A stretch of 7,349 nt of DNA from Clostridiales bacterium. GTDB taxonomy: Bacteria; Bacillota_A; Clostridia; Christensenellales; Aristaeellaceae. The position numbers and the translations under genes were made by a program. Positions 5,721 to 7,349 of this stretch are shown here, piece by piece. Position 1 is the stretch's first letter. Every line of letters starts with the position of its first letter. The stretch is taken from contig JAAYZL010000104.1 in assembly GCA_012514855.1 (NCBI GenBank), forward strand, positions 1 to 7,349. Direction: 5' to 3'. The notes beneath the pieces are model-generated. The model was not told the origin of the DNA. It saw only the letters and a list, made by a program, of their open reading frames with translations, and did not search any database.

Positions 5721-7274
5721 ATGATAAACGCCGTGAACCGTGCAATACCGGACTCGCTGCTCCAGGGCGGCAGGCGCGCCTTCTCAGGCTCGAACGCGCG
5801 CGACGGACAGACGTTTGAAAAAAAAGGCCCCCGCGTGCGCATCTGCGAAAAGCCGTTCGAGAGCAAGGTGCTGCCCTCGATTCGCGAGGCGGTCGTGCGC
5901 TGCGGGCTTGCGGACGGCATGACCGTCTCGTTCCACCACCACTTCCGAAACGGTGACTTCGTCGTCAATCTCGTCATGAAGGAGATCGCCGAGCTCGGCA
6001 TACGCGACATCACGATCGCGGCCTCGTCCGTCGGCGACGCGCACGACCCGGTCGCGGCGTACATCGAGGAAGGCGTCGTCACAGGACTCCAGACCAGCGG
6101 CATCCGCGGCAAGATCGGCGAGGCGGTATCCCACGGGAAGCTCAAAACGCCGGCGATCCTGCGCTCGCACGGCGGGCGCGTGCGCACCATCGAGGAGGGG
6201 GAGGTGCACATAGACGTAGCCTTCATCGGCGCGCCGACGTCCGACTGCTACGGAAACGCGCGCGGCAAGGGCGGCAAGTCCGACTGCGGCGTGCTCTCCT
6301 ACGCGATGGTCGACGCCGAGTACGCGGACAAGGTGGTCGTCATCACCGACGCGCTCGTCGATTTTCCGAACTTCCCGCCCTCGATTCAGGCGGTAAACGT
6401 CGACTACGTGGTCGTCGTGGATTCCATCGGCGATCCGAGAAAGATCGCCAGTGCCGCCGCGCGAATGAGCCAGGACCCGCGCGACCTCCTGATGGCCGAG
6501 AGCTGCGCGAGGGTCATGGCCGCGACGCCGTACTTCCGCGACGGCTTCTCGTTCCAGACCGGCGCGGGCGGGCCGTCGCTCGCGGCGAACCGCTTCATCG
6601 AGCCGCTGCTGATCGAGCGCGGCATCAAGATCAAGTGGATCATCGGCGGCATCACGCAGCCCGCGGTCGACCTGCTGGACAAGGGGCTGGTCGAGATGAT
6701 CGTCGACGCGCAGGACTTCGACGTGCCGTCGGTCCGATCCGTCAACAGCCACCCGCGCCACTTCGAGATTTCGACCTCGCAATACGCGAACCCCGCCAAC
6801 CGGGGGGCGTTCGTCAACAAGCTGGACTTTGTGATACTCGCGGCGCTTGAGATCGACACGGACTTCAACGTCAACGTCATCACCGGCTCCGACGGCGTGC
6901 TGCGCGGCGCCCCCGGCGGCCACCCGGACGCCTCGGCGGGTGCGAAGTGTACGATCATCGTCACCCCGCTGGTGCGCGGGCGCATGGCGACCGTGTGCGA
7001 GAGCGTGGTGACCGTCACGACGCCCGGCGAGTGCGTCGACGTGCTGGTCACGGACTACGGCGTCGCCGTAAACCCCCGGCGGCAGGATTTGATCGACTGC
7101 CTGGGGGCCGCGGGCGTGGAGCTCACGACCATCGGGGCGCTCAAGGAGCAAGCCTACGAAATCGTCGGCCGTCCCGACCCACTGGAGTTCGAGGAGCGCA
7201 TCGTGGCGGTGATGGAGGCGCGCGACGGCTCGATACTCGACGTCGTCCGGCAGATCAGGCCGTTTGCATTCTGA
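5721..7274 (+). CDS. citF: Citrate lyase alpha subunit (citrate:acetyl-ACP transferase)
   Basis: The 517-residue product swaps the acetyl group on the acyl carrier protein for citrate, giving citryl-ACP for CitE. Its length agrees with known CitF proteins (a little over 500). Conserved blocks appear in order: SFHHHFRNGD (70-79), TSGIRG (125-130), SHGGRV (149-154), IDVAFIGAP (164-172), FSFQTGAGGPSLA (276-288), LEIDTDFNVNVITGSDGVLRG and APGGH (376-401), PLVRGR (416-421), and VDVLVTDYGVAVNP (439-452). The ATG follows the citE stop after a single base, with an AAGGGGG ribosome binding site at 5705-5711, so the two are translationally coupled. The order citD-citE-citF is the standard one. The gene is intact and complete in the window. 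The residue carrying the CoA-transferase reaction was not assigned, as that needs an alignment. Confidence 0.96.
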   Translation: MINAVNRAIPDSLLQGGRRAFSGSNARDGQTFEKKGPRVRICEKPFESKVLPSIREAVVRCGLADGMTVSFHHHFRNGDFVVNLVMKEIAELGIRDITIAASSVGDAHDPVAAYIEEGVVTGLQTSGIRGKIGEAVSHGKLKTPAILRSHGGRVRTIEEGEVHIDVAFIGAPTSDCYGNARGKGGKSDCGVLSYAMVDAEYADKVVVITDALVDFPNFPPSIQAVNVDYVVVVDSIGDPRKIASAAARMSQDPRDLLMAESCARVMAATPYFRDGFSFQTGAGGPSLAANRFIEPLLIERGIKIKWIIGGITQPAVDLLDKGLVEMIVDAQDFDVPSVRSVNSHPRHFEISTSQYANPANRGAFVNKLDFVILAALEIDTDFNVNVITGSDGVLRGAPGGHPDASAGAKCTIIVTPLVRGRMATVCESVVTVTTPGECVDVLVTDYGVAVNPRRQDLIDCLGAAGVELTTIGALKEQAYEIVGRPDPLEFEERIVAVMEARDGSILDVVRQIRPFAF

Positions 7275-7349
7275 ACGCGACGGGCATGGCCGAAAGCCTG
7301 TTCCCCCTAAGCGCACACCCGCTATTGCGCCTTTATCCGCGCTCCGCAG
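7275..7349. other. Sequence after citF, possible start of a further gene
   Basis: An ATG at 7286 opens a frame that stays open for 21 codons to the edge (begins MAESLFPLSAHP). No convincing ribosome binding site precedes it, and I do not recognise the peptide. No T-rich terminator hairpin is visible after the citF stop, so the operon may continue. The position would suit citX, citG or citC, but nothing in these 75 bases shows it. Confidence 0.25.

Noticed and set aside
4787..6226. 479-codon minus-strand frame opposite citE and citF
   Set aside because: Antisense shadow with no recognisable motifs; it crosses the citE-citF junction without any matching signal.
5784..7316. 510-codon open frame on the minus strand opposite citF
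   Set aside because: Shadow of citF: low-complexity Arg/Asp/Val/His composition and complete overlap with a highly conserved enzyme gene.
1..7349. CRISPR array, tRNA or rRNA, insertion sequence, phage or defence genes
   Set aside because: No repeated spacers, cloverleaf or rRNA motifs, transposase frames or terminal repeats were seen; the window is almost fully occupied by metabolic and transport genes.

Overview
The window carries one coherent metabolic locus: a divergently transcribed LysR-type regulator (minus strand) facing a six-gene plus-strand operon, tctC-tctB-tctA-citD-citE-citF. The first three genes encode a complete tripartite tricarboxylate transporter (TTT family: periplasmic or extracytoplasmic binding protein, small membrane subunit, large membrane subunit). 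The last three encode the complete catalytic core of citrate lyase (gamma acyl carrier protein, beta lyase, alpha CoA/ACP transferase). The simplest reading is a citrate (or related di/tricarboxylate, e.g. citramalate) uptake and fermentation module: LysR senses the substrate, TctCBA imports it, and CitDEF cleaves it to acetate plus an oxoacid.

Organism: a GC-rich bacterium with AT-rich intergenic DNA, strong AGGAGG-type ribosome binding sites, a TTG start and sigma70-like promoters. The short MKK-type signal peptide and the style of the CitE and TctC proteins suggest an anaerobic fermenter, perhaps a high-GC Clostridia lineage of the Bacillota. The binding protein has no lipobox, which would fit a diderm such as Synergistota at least as well. 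I cannot settle the phylum from this window.

Layout: 1-157 is an AT-rich flank with no convincing gene. 158-1054 (minus) is the LysR regulator. 1055-1281 is a divergent control region with two back-to-back sigma70-like promoters (TTGACC-17-TAGAAT for lysR, TTGCAT-17-TATCAT for tct) and two dyad sequences of the kind bound by LysR proteins. 1282-2274 is tctC, 2385-2915 tctB, 2930-4441 tctA, 4515-4817 citD, 4814-5719 citE and 5721-7274 citF. From 7275 to the right edge there is too little sequence to name a gene.

Within the operon, tctB-tctA and citD-citE-citF are tightly packed (ATGA overlap between citD and citE; 1 nt between citE and citF). Two longer gaps, tctC-tctB (110 nt) and tctA-citD (73 nt), each hold a strong, perfect or near-perfect hairpin. 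They divide the transcript into three expression units: binding protein, membrane subunits, enzyme. The genes that mature citrate lyase (citC ligase, citX and citG for the prosthetic group) are not in the window and must lie elsewhere if the enzyme is active.
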